This document shows, piece after piece, positions 29,805-40,325 of a stretch of DNA of 64,000 nucleotides (positions within the stretch are counted from its first letter, which is position 1; every line of letters begins with the position of its first letter). A program made the position numbers and the translations under genes. The stretch is from contig JBHGNT010000001.1 in NCBI GenBank assembly GCA_043228905.1, forward strand, positions 16,368,001 through 16,432,000, in the 5' to 3' direction. The notes under the pieces were generated by a model. The model had not been told where the DNA came from and did no database searches. It saw nothing but the letters and a program-made list of their open reading frames with translations. This DNA is from Azolla caroliniana (taxonomy: Eukaryota > Polypodiophyta).

Positions 29805-32801
29805 CTATTCTTCGTCCAAAATGTCCAGAATGCTTTGTTTGAGAGGCTCCAATGGTTCATCTGGAAGTTGTTGTTGTTGTTGTTGCTGTTGCTGCTCTGT
29901 TGATGTCTGCTGCGATGGGTCCGTTGGTGGTTGCTGCGGCTGCTCCTCCGTTTATGGCTCTAACCCCGGCGTCTCCGTCGTTGCTCCCTGCGTCGTAGTG
30001 CTCTCTGGTTGACTGGTTCCCGGCTAGCCCTCAGCCGGCGACGGTTCCTCATCACTAAGGTTAACCGTTGTCGCTTCCCGTGCTTTTTCTTCCCGTACCC
30101 GAGACCGCTCGTAGCTTTCAAACTGGATTTGAGCGTCCAGCCTATCATCGTTCAGCTGAGCTACGAGCTGCCTGACCTGCGCCAGCTGTTCATCTACCAG
30201 GACTTGGAAGTCGTCGGCCAGCTCGTCCCGTATGGCGGTGAAGTCCTCGGAAGTCAATGTATAACAGTCATCTCCTTCCTTCCTCCGGTTTGCTACATCC
30301 GCCCGTAGCAACTAGAGTTCCGCCGCGTTTTGTGCCCACTTTGTCCACCATTTTACGGAGCTTTCATCAATCAAGTGTTTCGTCTGATTCAGCCATGCCC
30401 GGAGGATGGACTGAATCCGGCTCGTTCCCAATTGCGATTTGGTTTCCGCCGCTTGCCGTTCCTCCTTCAGTTGTTTGATGATTTTGACGTTGTCCTCCGC
30501 CTGCGCCTTGTAATGCGTCAATTGCCTTTGATATGTACTTTGTAATTTCTGCAATACTGTTGACGCTCTCTCTTTGTCTTCCTGCTGTTGCCTCTGGAGC
30601 TCCATCCGGACCTTCTCCGCCTCTTCCAAGCGTCTTGTATTTTCCGCCCGTTCGTCGGCGATCGCCGTCGCGGCCCGATCAACTGCCTGTTGAAGCTCGG
30701 CCATCCGTTCTTTATGCTCCGTTTCCAGCCGTTTGTAGTCCCGGTGCAGGTGCTCAAAATCATCCGCCTATTGCTTAAGCCGTGCGTTGATCTGACGACG
30801 GGCCTAGTCCTCGCGGTCCTTCTGCTGGCGGAGCTCTTCCTTTAGCCGTTCAATCTCTGTTTCCGCCGTTTTCCGCAGCTTGTCCTTTTCCTGCAGCACT
30901 TTGTCTTTCTCCTCCTTTAGCCGGTCGTACGCTTGATGGCCTTTCCGGAGGCTCTCCTCTGCCCGGCGGAGGTTCTCAACAGTCTTCTTTAATTCGGCTT
31001 TGGCCGCCGTCTTCAATTCTCGTTCACGGCTCCTTAGCGCTTCTTGTGCGGCAAGTTCCTCTCTCAATTCCGCAAGCTCCCGAGCTTGCGCCGCATCTCT
31101 CGCCAGAACGGTTTCCGTTGTCGGGATCTTATTGCTATGTACAGGTCGTTCCGTTTCTTTATTCTGTACACTTACCGGAGTCACCGGTGATTGGATCCGT
31201 ATTTTGGCCATCTCTGTCGTGACCTGATCCAAAACTTTTTCAAGGCACCGGATTCTGGACGGGGCCGTCTCTAGTTGTTCGGTTGTGACGAGCAACCGTT
31301 CGCTTTACGGTCTTTCTTCCGCCTCTATATACCCCACTGCTCCGGCTATCTGTTTGCCTATCCACCGGAGCCACAGGCTACCGATGCCTTGTTGTGCTTG
31401 CACGGAGGTTTGATAGATGGGCTCACTTGTAGAGGGGTGGTCCCGCCTGGTTGCGCCGAGTTGCAGTTCCTTTTCTGCCCGTGGACCATCCTGCTGTCCT
31501 GGTTCCCCTTGCGCTTCTTCTTGGCTGACCGAGGGAGGCTGTAGTGACCTTTCCGGCTCTAGCGGGATGGGACTTGCCGGTGTTGCTGGTGGTGCCGAGG
31601 CTTCTGTTTTTGGTGCCATCTGCACCGGTTCCGGTTCCTTCCTTGGCGTGGGAGTCTCAGTCTGGGGAGCCAGTGTTCCCTCCGTCTGAGGGTCCGAACA
31701 TTTCCCGGCTGTCTCAACGGTCCTTGCCGACGACCGTCGCTGGAGGTGATCCGTAGGCTCCTCCTCTATTTCCTCCTCCAGAGCTCCGGCATTGAGTTTT
31801 GCCGCCAAGGGGTCCACTTCTCGATTCACTGGTTGGCAGAGTGTGACCTTTACGGGCCGTGCCGGTGGTTCCTCCTGCGCCTCCGTTGGGCGCTTCCGGC
31901 TTCCGCTTCCTGTTGCCGCCTGTTCTGCATCCACTGCCTTTCCCTTACTGGCCTTAGAGGCCAACAACTGTTGCCGTTTGGAAGCCGTCCTTGGTGTGCC
32001 GTCCGGCACTCTTCCTCGCTTCTTGGGCTGGACGGTCTGAACGGGTGGCACCAGCAAGGTGAGCCACTGCGTTACGGCGTGCCATATCCTTCGTTCGTCT
32101 CGGCCTTCTTTGCCGTCTTTGCCTCTGACGATCTCGATCGCCGCACACAACCCGTCTGCAATCAATACCGGCCAATCCACCTTGATCCCTTCATAGGTGG
32201 CAATGATCATCCCTGCCCGGTTCTGCGGCATGACAGGGGGTCTAGGGTATACGTGGCCGTATTCATGGAGCACACGAGCAATTTTGCGGAACAGCATATC
32301 TCCGCCGCCCTGTGTCCGGTAGCCCTTGCTGGCTAGAGAGTACCCACCAAAATACCTGATTAGTTGCTTTGGGGTTGGATTGTCGATCGTGAGTATGCCT
32401 CCCTCCGGAAGGCCTGTTAACGCTTGAATCGCCTCTGCCGTTATGACCTCTGTATCGATTTCCTTGATCACTTTGTCGGCTTCTTTGTGTGGCGGTACTT
32501 CCATCATCATCAAGAAGCCCTCGGGCCCGTGTTGCTTCAGCCATGTCTTGGCGGCTTCCGACAGCGTTTGCGGGTCCATCTCTGTGTCGGGGTCGGATTG
32601 CGGTGACGAGGATGGATGGTGATGAGAGCGGGGTTGAGAAAGAGAAAGTTCAGAAGGCGGGGGTTCTCTGTGCGCAAGTTCTCGTCTGATGATCTTGCAG
32701 CGTTTCAGTGCTTCTGTGCTCTTGGGTTCGCGAAAGTAGAGGGTCTCTACGCGCAATAGTTTTTTTCTGTGCATTCTTGCGCCTTTTTCGAGTTTGTGCA
32801 T
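29805..32801 (-). pseudogene. Gy3 third ORF: coiled-coil accessory protein
   Basis: A single 999-codon frame from ATG 32801 to TAG 29805, broken only by stops at 31305 (TAA), 30804, 30768, 30312, 30024 (TAG) and 29952 (TAA), each one C-to-T change from Gln. Parts in order: basic start (MHKLEKGARMHRKKLLRVE); a globular region of about 200 residues from MDPQTLSEAAKTWLKQHG, with TPKQLIRYFGGYSLASKGYR, MPQNRAGMIIATYEGIKVDW and GRDERRIWHAVTQWL; a basic patch (PKKRGRVPDGTPRTASKR) that could be a nuclear signal; a Pro/Glu-rich stretch; a coiled coil of about 400 residues; then a Gln-rich acidic end closing LKQSILDILDEE. The Gy2 counterpart shares every part. Position after integrase recalls env-like ORFs, but no membrane segment is seen. 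Function unknown. Confidence 0.85.
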
Positions 32802-32910
32802 GTCGCGTACTTAAAATAGCATTATGTCCTGTGGTGGCGCCTTAAATGCCCACTACGTACCTTTTCGCTCCACGCTCTTTCATCCATTCATTCCTCGCTT
32901 TTGCATGACC

Positions 32911-32925
32911 TTTTTTTTTTTTTTT
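32911..32925 (-). promoter_or_regulatory. A15 tract between pol and third ORF of Gy3
   Basis: T15 on the plus strand, so A15 in sense, 26 bases after the pol stop (32952-32954) and 110 before the ATG. Same length and place as in Gy2. Confidence 0.7.
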
Positions 32926-32951
32926 CAGTTATTATTATTATTAGTGTGACG

Positions 32952-35936
32952 TCACATGTCCGTTGGTACTCCCGGACCCTTACCGGCCTCATTCTCTCCG
33001 GTTCCCGGCTTGCCGTCTCTGCCGTCTTGGTGGTTGTCGTCGGTCCTTTGCTCAAACGGGTTCTTAGGCATCGGTCCTCTATATGCCTTTAACCGGAATC
33101 CGTTGACCCATTTGCCCAGCACTTCGCCGGCAAGTGTCCCCAACTGGTAGGACCCATTATACTCCCGTGTTAGCCAATATGGTCCGGTCCATCTAAACCT
33201 TAGTTTACCCGGCATCTTGCCCATCCGGGTTTGGAATACTAACACTGGTTTGCCGATTGCGAACATTTTTTCGTTACCTTTCCTGTGCCGGTTGACGAAT
33301 GCTTTCCGTCGTCGTTGCTCCAATTCTAAATGTAGGATGCTGGCCAACCGTTGTTCCTCCAGCTCACATAGCGTTGTCAACCTTATTGTCTCCGACTCCT
33401 TCTCGTTCAGCCGTTCTCGTAGCTGGATCCATAAGCTAGGTATTTGAAATTCTACCGGCATGACCGCCTCGAGTTCGAACGCCAACCGGAACGGTGTTGT
33501 TCGGATGCTTGTTTTGTATGCCGTCCAGTATGCCCAAAGCGCGCTATGTAGCTTTGTGTCTCAATCCGTCCGGTTCTCGTTGACGATCTTCCGAAGGATG
33601 TTCTGGAGCGTCTTGTTTGTTGATTCCGCTAATCCGTTTGCCTGTGGATAGTAAGGTGTGCTTCGTTTGTGGACCACGGCATAGAAGGTCGTTAGGCTTT
33701 CCACTACTTGTCCGAGAAAGTGCCCCCCTTGGTCACTTATCAATTCAATGGGGCATCCGTAACGGCACCAGATGTACTCATATAGAAACTTTGCCGTTGA
33801 CGCAATGGTGTTATCCCGTAAAGCTTTGGCCTCCACCCATTTCATGCAGTAATCCATAGCAACGATAACGTACCGATTACCCGTTCTCATTGTCGGTGGC
33901 TTGAACGGTCCTACAAAGTCCAACCCCCACTTTTGGAATGGCTCGAGTGGTAGTACCGGTTGGTGTGGCATACGAGCCTACTCCGTTGGCTGGCCCATTT
34001 TTTGGCATAGGTCACATTCTTTTGCGTACCGTACCGCATCTCTTAATGTCGTTGGCCACCATAGGCCACTTTGCCATATTTTTCTGGCTGTCGTATCTCC
34101 GGCATAGTGACCTCCGGCAACTCCGTAGTGGGCTTCCCTCAGTATCAGTTCCTTTTCATCGCTGCGTACCGCCCGTCTCCATATGCCGTCAGCGCCCTTG
34201 TGGTACAATGTATCTTGCAGTAAGTAGAAATGTCGGCTTTGTACCGCCAGGCGTTTCCGTTCGTCCCGGTTCAGCTCTTCCGGAGGCAGTCCTGTGCTCA
34301 GAAACTGGTGCATATTTGTGAGCCACTTGTCTTCCTGGGCCACTGTCTCATCTGTTGCCGTCTCCGTAGTGACTCGAAACAGCTCCACATCCGGAAACTC
34401 ATCCGGTACTCCGTCACCCGTCTCTCCGGACTCCAATCGGCTTAAGTAATCCGCTACGGCATGCTGTATACCGGGTCGGTGGAATATTTCAAACTCGAAC
34501 TCCTGTAACAATAAGGTCCACCGGGCCAATTTGCCGGTGAGTGACGCCTTGGACACCAGGTAAAGGAGTGCCGAATGATCTACATGGAAGGAAAACTTCC
34601 TTCCCAATAAATAGTGCCAAAACTTTGTCACACTGTAGATCATTCCTAGAGCTTCCCATTCCGTAGTAGAGTAGTTCCGTTCTGCTTGGGATAGCTTCCG
34701 GCTGGCATAGTACACTGGCCGGTACCACTTTGGTTCCGTAAGCTGCATCAGTACGCTTCCGATTGCGATGTCGGAGGCGTCCACGAACACGTGAAATTCC
34801 TTACTCCAATCTGGAGGTTGTACTACCGGTGCCTGCGACAATAGTACCTTGAGGGCCTTATACGCCCTATCCTTAGTATCGGTCCACTGGAATGGTGTCC
34901 GATGTACGGCGGCATGCAACGATGTAGCCAGGTCGGCCAAGTATCGGAGCATCCGGCTGTGCCACCGGATCTGGCCTAAGAACCGGCTTAATGCCTTTGC
35001 CGTTGTCGGCGCCAGTGCTTCTAATATGGCTTTCACTTTGTCCGGGTCGACTGCAATACCTTCCTGGCTCACGATATGTCCTAATAAAGTTCCACTGGAC
35101 ACGCCAAATACACACTTTGCCGGATTCAAGCTTAGCCGATACGCTCTACACTTTTCTAGACAAAGACGGAGGTGCTGAAAATGGTCCTCCTCCCGGCTAT
35201 AGACGATGAAATCGTCAAGGAAAACCTGCATAAAAGCCGGTATATATTCACCAAAGATTTCCATGATGATTCGTTGAAACATTGCCGGTGCCGTTTTGAG
35301 TCCGAACATCATTACCACGGCCACAAACACCCCCCATTCGGTGACGAATGCCGTTTTCTCTTGGTCGTCGGGGTGCATCCGGATCTGATTATACCTGCTG
35401 AATCCGTCTAGGAAGCTATAGACCTCATGGCCGGCGACGGCATCCAAGACTCCATCTGTGAACGGAAGTGGAAACGCATCCGTTACCGTAGCCGCATTGA
35501 GTTTCCGGTAGTCCACGCAAACTCAGATTTTTCCGTTCTTCTTCGGTACGACTACGATCGGGCTCAGCCATGTCGCTTTCTTTACCGGACGGATAAAGCC
35601 AACTCTTAACAGTTTGTCGATTTCTTCCTTGACCTTGGCAGCATAATTGGGATTCATCCGGTACCGTCTTTGTGCCACTGGTTTTGCGTCCTTGCTCAAG
35701 TGCACTTGATGCTGGTATAACTGAGGGTCGAGTCCTCGCATGTCTTCGTATGACCAGGCGAATACGTCGCGAAATTCCGTGAGAAGTGTTATCATCGCCG
35801 TTTTGTCTCCGGACTTCATCTCCTTGGCGATGTGCACCGGTTTTGCTTCGTCCGTGGTGCCTAAATTCACCTCTTCCAGTTGCGATGCTTTTACGCGCTG
35901 TGAAACGGCCATTTCCCGTTCCAACGCTTCCTGCAC
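32952..35936 (-). pseudogene. Gy3 reverse transcriptase, RNase H and integrase
   Basis: Copies element RNA to DNA and inserts it. RT: RYRMNPNYAAKVKEEIDKLL near 35600-35680, VCVDYRKLNAATVTDAFPLP, first Asp in YSFLDGFSRYNQIRM, active site FLDDFIVYS near 35204-35230. RNase H: VFVDASDIAIGSVLMQ near 34745-34790, WHYLLGRKFSFHVDHSAL, HAVADYLSRLE. Integrase: H...H...CDLC finger (34010-34130), then D, D and E in LDFVGPF, ISDQGGHF and ANGLAESTN; GPY-like RFRWTGPYWL near 33180. Stops at about 35524 (TGA for Arg), 33975 and 33562 (TGA for Trp) break the frame. No chromodomain. Pol ends at 32952. Gy2 and Gy3t are relatives. Confidence 0.94.
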
Positions 35937-36890
35937 TTGCCGTAACTCTCGAATTGCGTCTTTATCCGGTTCTGCTTCCGCCTCTTCCGGTTGCGGTAAG
36001 TACGGTCTACGGCTTCGACAATGTCAATTTCGAAGAGGGGTATGATCTTCGGGTTTTCCTGCAGGTATTGAGCTTCTTCTTCGTCCACTAACCCTTCGAG
36101 CATGTTGACGCATTCCGCACACAACGGTGTACATTCCTGGCCAGTGCTCGTCCTTGGCTGTGTTGGTACCCATACCTTGGCTTTCCCTCGCCAAAAGGTA
36201 ATTATATTTTTTCGCCAATTCTGTTTGATATGTGCCGTTTTCAACCATGGCCGCCCCAGCAATAGTGGGTATGCGTCTTGTGCCTGTAATTGTAGCACTA
36301 CGGCCGAGATGTGAAATGTATGCCCGCCGACGGTGACTTCTAATTTCCGTATTAATCCTGTCGGCCGCACTGAGCTTGTATCGGCCATCCGCAACCAGAA
36401 CGAACACGGCTCCCACTCGTGGATTCCTAGGTCATCACACGTCCGGAGGCTTATTACATTTACCCCAGAGCCTCTGTCTATAACTGTGCCGGGGAGTTCT
36501 TTCCCTTTTACAATGGCAGTGATTACCGGACTGCTAGTGTCTACCACTGTTGGTCCCTCCTCCGGATTCGTCGTCATGGCCGTCTTCAGTCCTTCCGTGA
36601 ATCTAGGCACAAGTTGTAGGAGTCTTCCTAGTGGTAACGTAATCTGGCATTCTTGCAACGCCTGCCATGTCTCGTTCTCGGAGTGACTACCGCCGGCAAG
36701 CCCTGCGGTGTTCTCCTTTTGCTGTTGTAAGTCTGTGACATTCTGCTCGTTTGCTTTCTTTACCCATTCCGTTGCTTGTTTGCGGATGGTCTCCTGTGTC
36801 TCCCATTCTTTGGCCATGCCCTTCGACCTTGTGGTCACCTGCTGCAGGTCTGCCACCTCAGGGACTACCATATTTACCGCCGGTCGTTTT
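35891..36890 (-). pseudogene. Gy3 aspartic protease region
   Basis: Within the open minus frame 37390-35891. The active site reads TVIDRGSGVNVISLRTCD near 36435-36490; relatives have DGG, so Gly-to-Arg beside the catalytic Asp should kill the enzyme. The flap/second conserved block LLLGRPWLKTAHIKQNW lies near 36225-36275. Downstream the protease-RT linker shifts frame near 36010, where ELRQVQEALEREMAVSQRV begins in the RT frame. Confidence 0.85.
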
Positions 36891-38698
36891 TCATAGCTCT
36901 TCACCGGGCATTGGTTACTATAATGGCCTTCTTGTCGGCAGTAGTAGCAGTAGGCTTTCCGGGCATTGCTAGATTCGGCCTTGTCTGTTGTACCCGGGGC
37001 AGGTCCTACGGTACGCGCGGGGTTTTGTACCGGTTGGTTACTTGGAGCGCCTTGTTCCGGATCCCGGGGGTAGCCGCCTTTTTTAAAAAGCCATTTTTTG
37101 TTAAAGCTCTTCTTATTACGGTACTCTTGACGGGGTTGCCGTATTCCTCCCGTTATATCTGCCGTATTCCTCCCGTTGCTGACGATACCTGGGGGAGTGC
37201 TCCCGGTCATACTGTTCGTATCGTCTATTGTAATCCTGGTACCGATCATGCCGGTCATAGTTATCTCGCCGATCACCGTACCAGACATCATTTTCCCGTC
37301 GCTCGCCATACTGGACATCCTGTGCCGGTCGGTCACGGTCCATTCGCCGCCAGCGTTCGTCTTCTTCCTCCCGGCTGCTGCGTGGCTCAATATGTCGGAC
37401 GGGCGGTGCTTGCCGAGTCAACAGATTATACTCGCACCTATCCGTCGTATGGCTCTTGGATTGAAAGATTACACATTGCATCCTCATAGTGCATTCTAGA
37501 GCCGAGTGTCCGGAATTCAAGCAGGTTGTGCACTGTATTGCTTGCCGAAACCGGAGGTCTTCATCGGACGGTAACGCATGTTGAAGTGCGCCCAGTGTGA
37601 GCTAGGAGCTTGTCTTTTCCATCTCTTTCACCCGGTCAATGACCTGGTCGATGGTACTTGTGCGGAAATCGATTACTGTGCAAACCGTGCGTAGGGGTTC
37701 CCGGAGTGCGTTTAGGAATATCGTCCGTAATTCCTCCTCCGGGGGTGCACGGGCAAACTGACTATGCATCCGTTGAAACCGGATGACAAATTGGGGAATG
37801 CTCTCCCCTGCCTCTTGTCGGCTGGTATAAAATAAGCCTACCATTACGGTCTGGTCCACCTCCTTTTGAAAAAAATGCATGAATTTAGCTTTTAAATCTG
37901 CAAAGGTGTTGATGGTAGACGGGTCCTGCGTCCGGCGCCATCTTGCTGCCGGTCCCTCCAATGTGACGCCAAACTCTGCTATCTTAGAGCGTTCTTCTTC
38001 CTCCGGTGTCAGTCGCTGGGACACATGGTTGGCTTCCCATGTCTGTTCAAAGGCGTGCACATGAGCTTCCGCGTCCGGATCATCTCTATACTTGGAGTAC
38101 TGGAACGGCATGTCGTCATCCGGTATCGGTGCGCGGGCTGGTAGTGTTGGTGCTCGTTCGGGAATTTTCTCCGGTGTCGGTGGTCTTTCCCGATTTGATT
38201 CCGATGTTGGTTGTTTCTCTTCCTTTGGTGACGGAGGCCTCTCCTCTTCGACTTCCGGTGTCGAAGGTTGTTCTTCTGCTGGTTCTGGGGGTTCCAGCGT
38301 GAGCACTTCCGGTTCCGGTTCCGGTGTCGGTAAGGTATCCGATCCTTCGTCCTCCGGTCCGCCCGGGGTTTCGTTGCTGCTACGGTAGTTCGTGTGCACG
38401 CTGTATTCCCCTTCGGAGTCCGATTCATATGCTGAAAAGGCCTCTGCTTCGCCTTCTCCGTTTGCCAACGCGTGGAGAAGGGATTCGGTTTCCCGGAGGC
38501 TGCTTAGGCTGTTGTCGTCGTTGGGTGCGATGTTTGCTGTAACCAGAGGGAGTCCTCCGCTACTCTCCGGATTACGTTGGAAAACGAGCGATCCGCTCTA
38601 ATTTCCTGCGCCGCTTGCTGGAAAGCCTCGCGTCTCCTTTGCCTTTCGGCAAGGCGTCGAGTTCGATCTGTAACCAGGTCGTGCGTTGATCTAGACAT
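36891..38698 (-). pseudogene. Gy3 gag
   Basis: Start chosen at ATG 38698 (MSRSTHDLVTDRTRRLAERQ), the first ATG after the leader with coding-like sequence. A shift near 38530 leads into the main frame (ending 37602 at TAG for Trp). A Pro/Glu-rich N-terminal part is followed by the gag core (IAEFGVTLEGPAARWRRT, MVGLFYTSRQEAGESIPQF). Fingers: CTTCLNSGHSALEC near 37490-37532, a partly lost second (CVIFQSKSHTTDRC), and CYYCRQEGHYSNQC near 36910-36952. An Arg/Tyr-rich linker (37120-37400) joins them. Confidence 0.87.
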
Positions 38699-38751
38699 CC
38701 ATCCGTGCCGTTGTTCGCTGCAAAAATAGGAATCGTGGTCGCCGAAAACTA

Positions 38752-39184
38752 TGTTAACTCTTCGGGCCGGACAATGGCCTAACACAAGGTGTCTACGTGA
38801 GACACTTCACCAAAGGGTGTTACGGCAACCGGATTAGACTTCAATGCTTAATCCGACTTAGTTAAGTTACTTATTAGGATCGTCTTTCATAACACGCGTA
38901 AGATATAACAATTAAGACAGAACGGCAATTAACACAAAGAGATAACAACGCTTAAGCTTTCATTAATTAACCGCTAACTATTACATTGTATCCGGCCTTT
39001 AAATAGGTTTCCGGTCTGTATTACAAAACGGTGCCATCCGCACCTGTTCAGGATCGGTCCGGATCCGGAACGGCATACCGATTCCAGTCCGTCCGTCCAC
39101 ACTCATAGCTTAATTACAACCACATTCCTACTACTTAATTACCTCTCCGTTTCCCACTCTGGACTCCTTTGCCGGCCGGTAACA
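38752..39184 (-). repeat. 5' LTR of Gy3 (433 bp)
   Basis: Same length and ends as the left LTR. The leader just inside reads GTTTTCGGCGACCACGATT in minus sense; no standard TGG-starting primer site is clear, which is also true in Gy2. Confidence 0.95.
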
Positions 39185-39238
39185 TTAGTCCCTACTTGTT
39201 TGATTCCTCCATTCTTTTATAGATGCCCCCATACGTAT

Positions 39239-39292
39239 GATGCATGTGAGGGTGCAAGACATGCACATAATGCATGAAATGCATGCGATGCA
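39239..39292 (-). promoter_or_regulatory. RY-motif cluster upstream of TRG1 TATA box (copy 1)
   Basis: Four ATGCAT and related ATGCAC/ATGCATG hexamers in 54 bases, just upstream of the TATA box in the minus sense. RY elements (CATGCATG) are binding sites of plant B3-domain factors such as ABI3/FUS3. The same cluster is at 51059-51116. Confidence 0.5.
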
Positions 39293-39375
39293 TGTTTGCC
39301 ATGTCACTCATCCAAGCTCTCATGTATGAGATGTTACATATGAAAAGTACAATGATAAAAGTATAACTCGAAAGT

Positions 39376-39440
39376 CATGACTTAGCTTAGTGGTAAGTCA
39401 TTTGCCTCTTATCGAGGAGATGCAAGGTTTAATTTTTACC
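39376..39440 (+). repeat. tRNA-like (SINE-head) sequence in TRG1 LTR, copy 1
   Basis: TAGCTTAGTGG (39383-39393) fits an A box and GGTTTAATTTTTACC (39426-39440) a decayed B box, antisense to the LTR. Shared with copy 2, so it predates TRG1 insertion. Confidence 0.6.
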
Positions 39441-40149
39441 TACACCCCGTAAACACAAAATTTTACAAAGCTTCAGTCTTGTATTTACAAATGTTTAACT
39501 GCATATTACGCCTTCAGTTGACCTCCAATGAACCGATGGAACCGTTAGATAATTTTGTTCGTTTCACACCGAAAAATCTTCAAGACACTGTGCGGCGCGA
39601 TCAACCTATTCGACTGACCCGATCGATCCATCTTTCCGATCCTGTCCATCCCGACCGGTTCGATCCGCATTCGGTCCCGTTCGGTCCGGATCCGTTCGTC
39701 CGGTCCCGTTCCGGTTCCGGTTCCATCTTCATCCGTCCGGTTCTCCAAAACCATTACGAATAGTTAAGCCTCATCCATCCACCCAAATAGTTTAGCCCAA
39801 GTCACCTTGAACATTCTGTGCTCCACACAAACAAAAAGTAATAAGTTCTGGCTTTGCTTATATATTGTGGGATCCTGATTTGTCCTATCTATGTAGGATG
39901 TCTCACAGTTTTGTTTTTCTCTTCTTCTTCTCAAACATCACACTCATAACTTGACATTTAGCTGTCCATTTCAAATGTAGTAAAGTACATTCGGAAGCTC
40001 TTGAAGACATCCATCTTTTCGTACCAAGATATTAAACTAATATAAAATAGTATCTTCACTATTATTGTTTCATATTGTGTGTGAAGAACCACACTTGATT
40101 TTGTACATTCCATGCAATTTTCACAACGTTGCCGAATATTTTCACGACG

Positions 40150-40166
40150 TCCACCCCCACCAAACC
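40150..40166 (-). promoter_or_regulatory. Polypurine tract of TRG1
   Basis: Minus-sense GGTTTGGTGGGGGTGGA directly abuts the 3' LTR. TRG2 has GGTTTAGTGGGGGTGGA at 53601-53617, directly before its LTR. Such tracts prime plus-strand DNA. Confidence 0.85.
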
Positions 40167-40325
40167 GCACGTCCTCTAGTACATGCCAAGAAGAGAGAGT
40201 GTGAGATTTCGGCTATGGTGATTAGTACGATTCCTCTATTTTGAGCATGTCCATTCCCTTCACTCAAACCTTTGTCGACATCCACCATATCATTCGCTCA
40301 TTCTTTGCTTTACAATGAACAGTTG

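Larger units (their letters stand above)
29318..39184 (-). mobile_element. Full-length Ty3/gypsy LTR retrotransposon Gy3 with third ORF
   Basis: Two 433-bp LTRs, perfect TTAGT target duplications (29313-29317, 39185-39189), and an internal order on the minus strand of gag, protease, RT, RNase H, integrase, A15 tract and third ORF. The empty site is visible in the other TRG1 LTR at about 51009-51013. LTRs differ at about 11 positions by eye (about 2.5%), so it is the younger of Gy2 and Gy3. All domains are present but several stops and a mutated protease site make this copy defective. Confidence 0.97.
39185..40149 (-). repeat. 3' LTR of TRG1, part 2 (U3 side)
   Basis: Continues the TRG1 LTR after Gy3 and aligns with 51009-51980. 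Features in minus sense: TATA box (TCTATAAAAGAATGG, 39211-39225), a cluster of ATGCAT/CATGCATG motifs at 39239-39292, a tRNA-like sequence (39376-39440), and a degenerate CCGGTTC-rich block (39600-39745). The terminal base is G at 40149 instead of A. Confidence 0.92.

Noticed and set aside
29868-29900. Poly-Cys plus-strand frame (CCCCCCCCC) as a metallothionein-like gene
   Set aside because: Product of a TGT repeat that codes for Gln in the minus-strand ORF3 tail.
31417-32336. Plus-strand frames opposite Gy3 ORF3, including one of 196 codons
   Set aside because: Shadows of the 999-codon minus frame, which has a matching counterpart in Gy2.
29805-32801. Gy3 ORF3 as a retroviral envelope gene
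   Set aside because: Position fits, but no signal peptide, transmembrane segment or cysteine pattern is visible; the body is coiled coil.
39376-39440. Functional tRNA gene in the TRG1 LTR
   Set aside because: Only A and B boxes are present; no complete cloverleaf or acceptor stem could be folded by eye.
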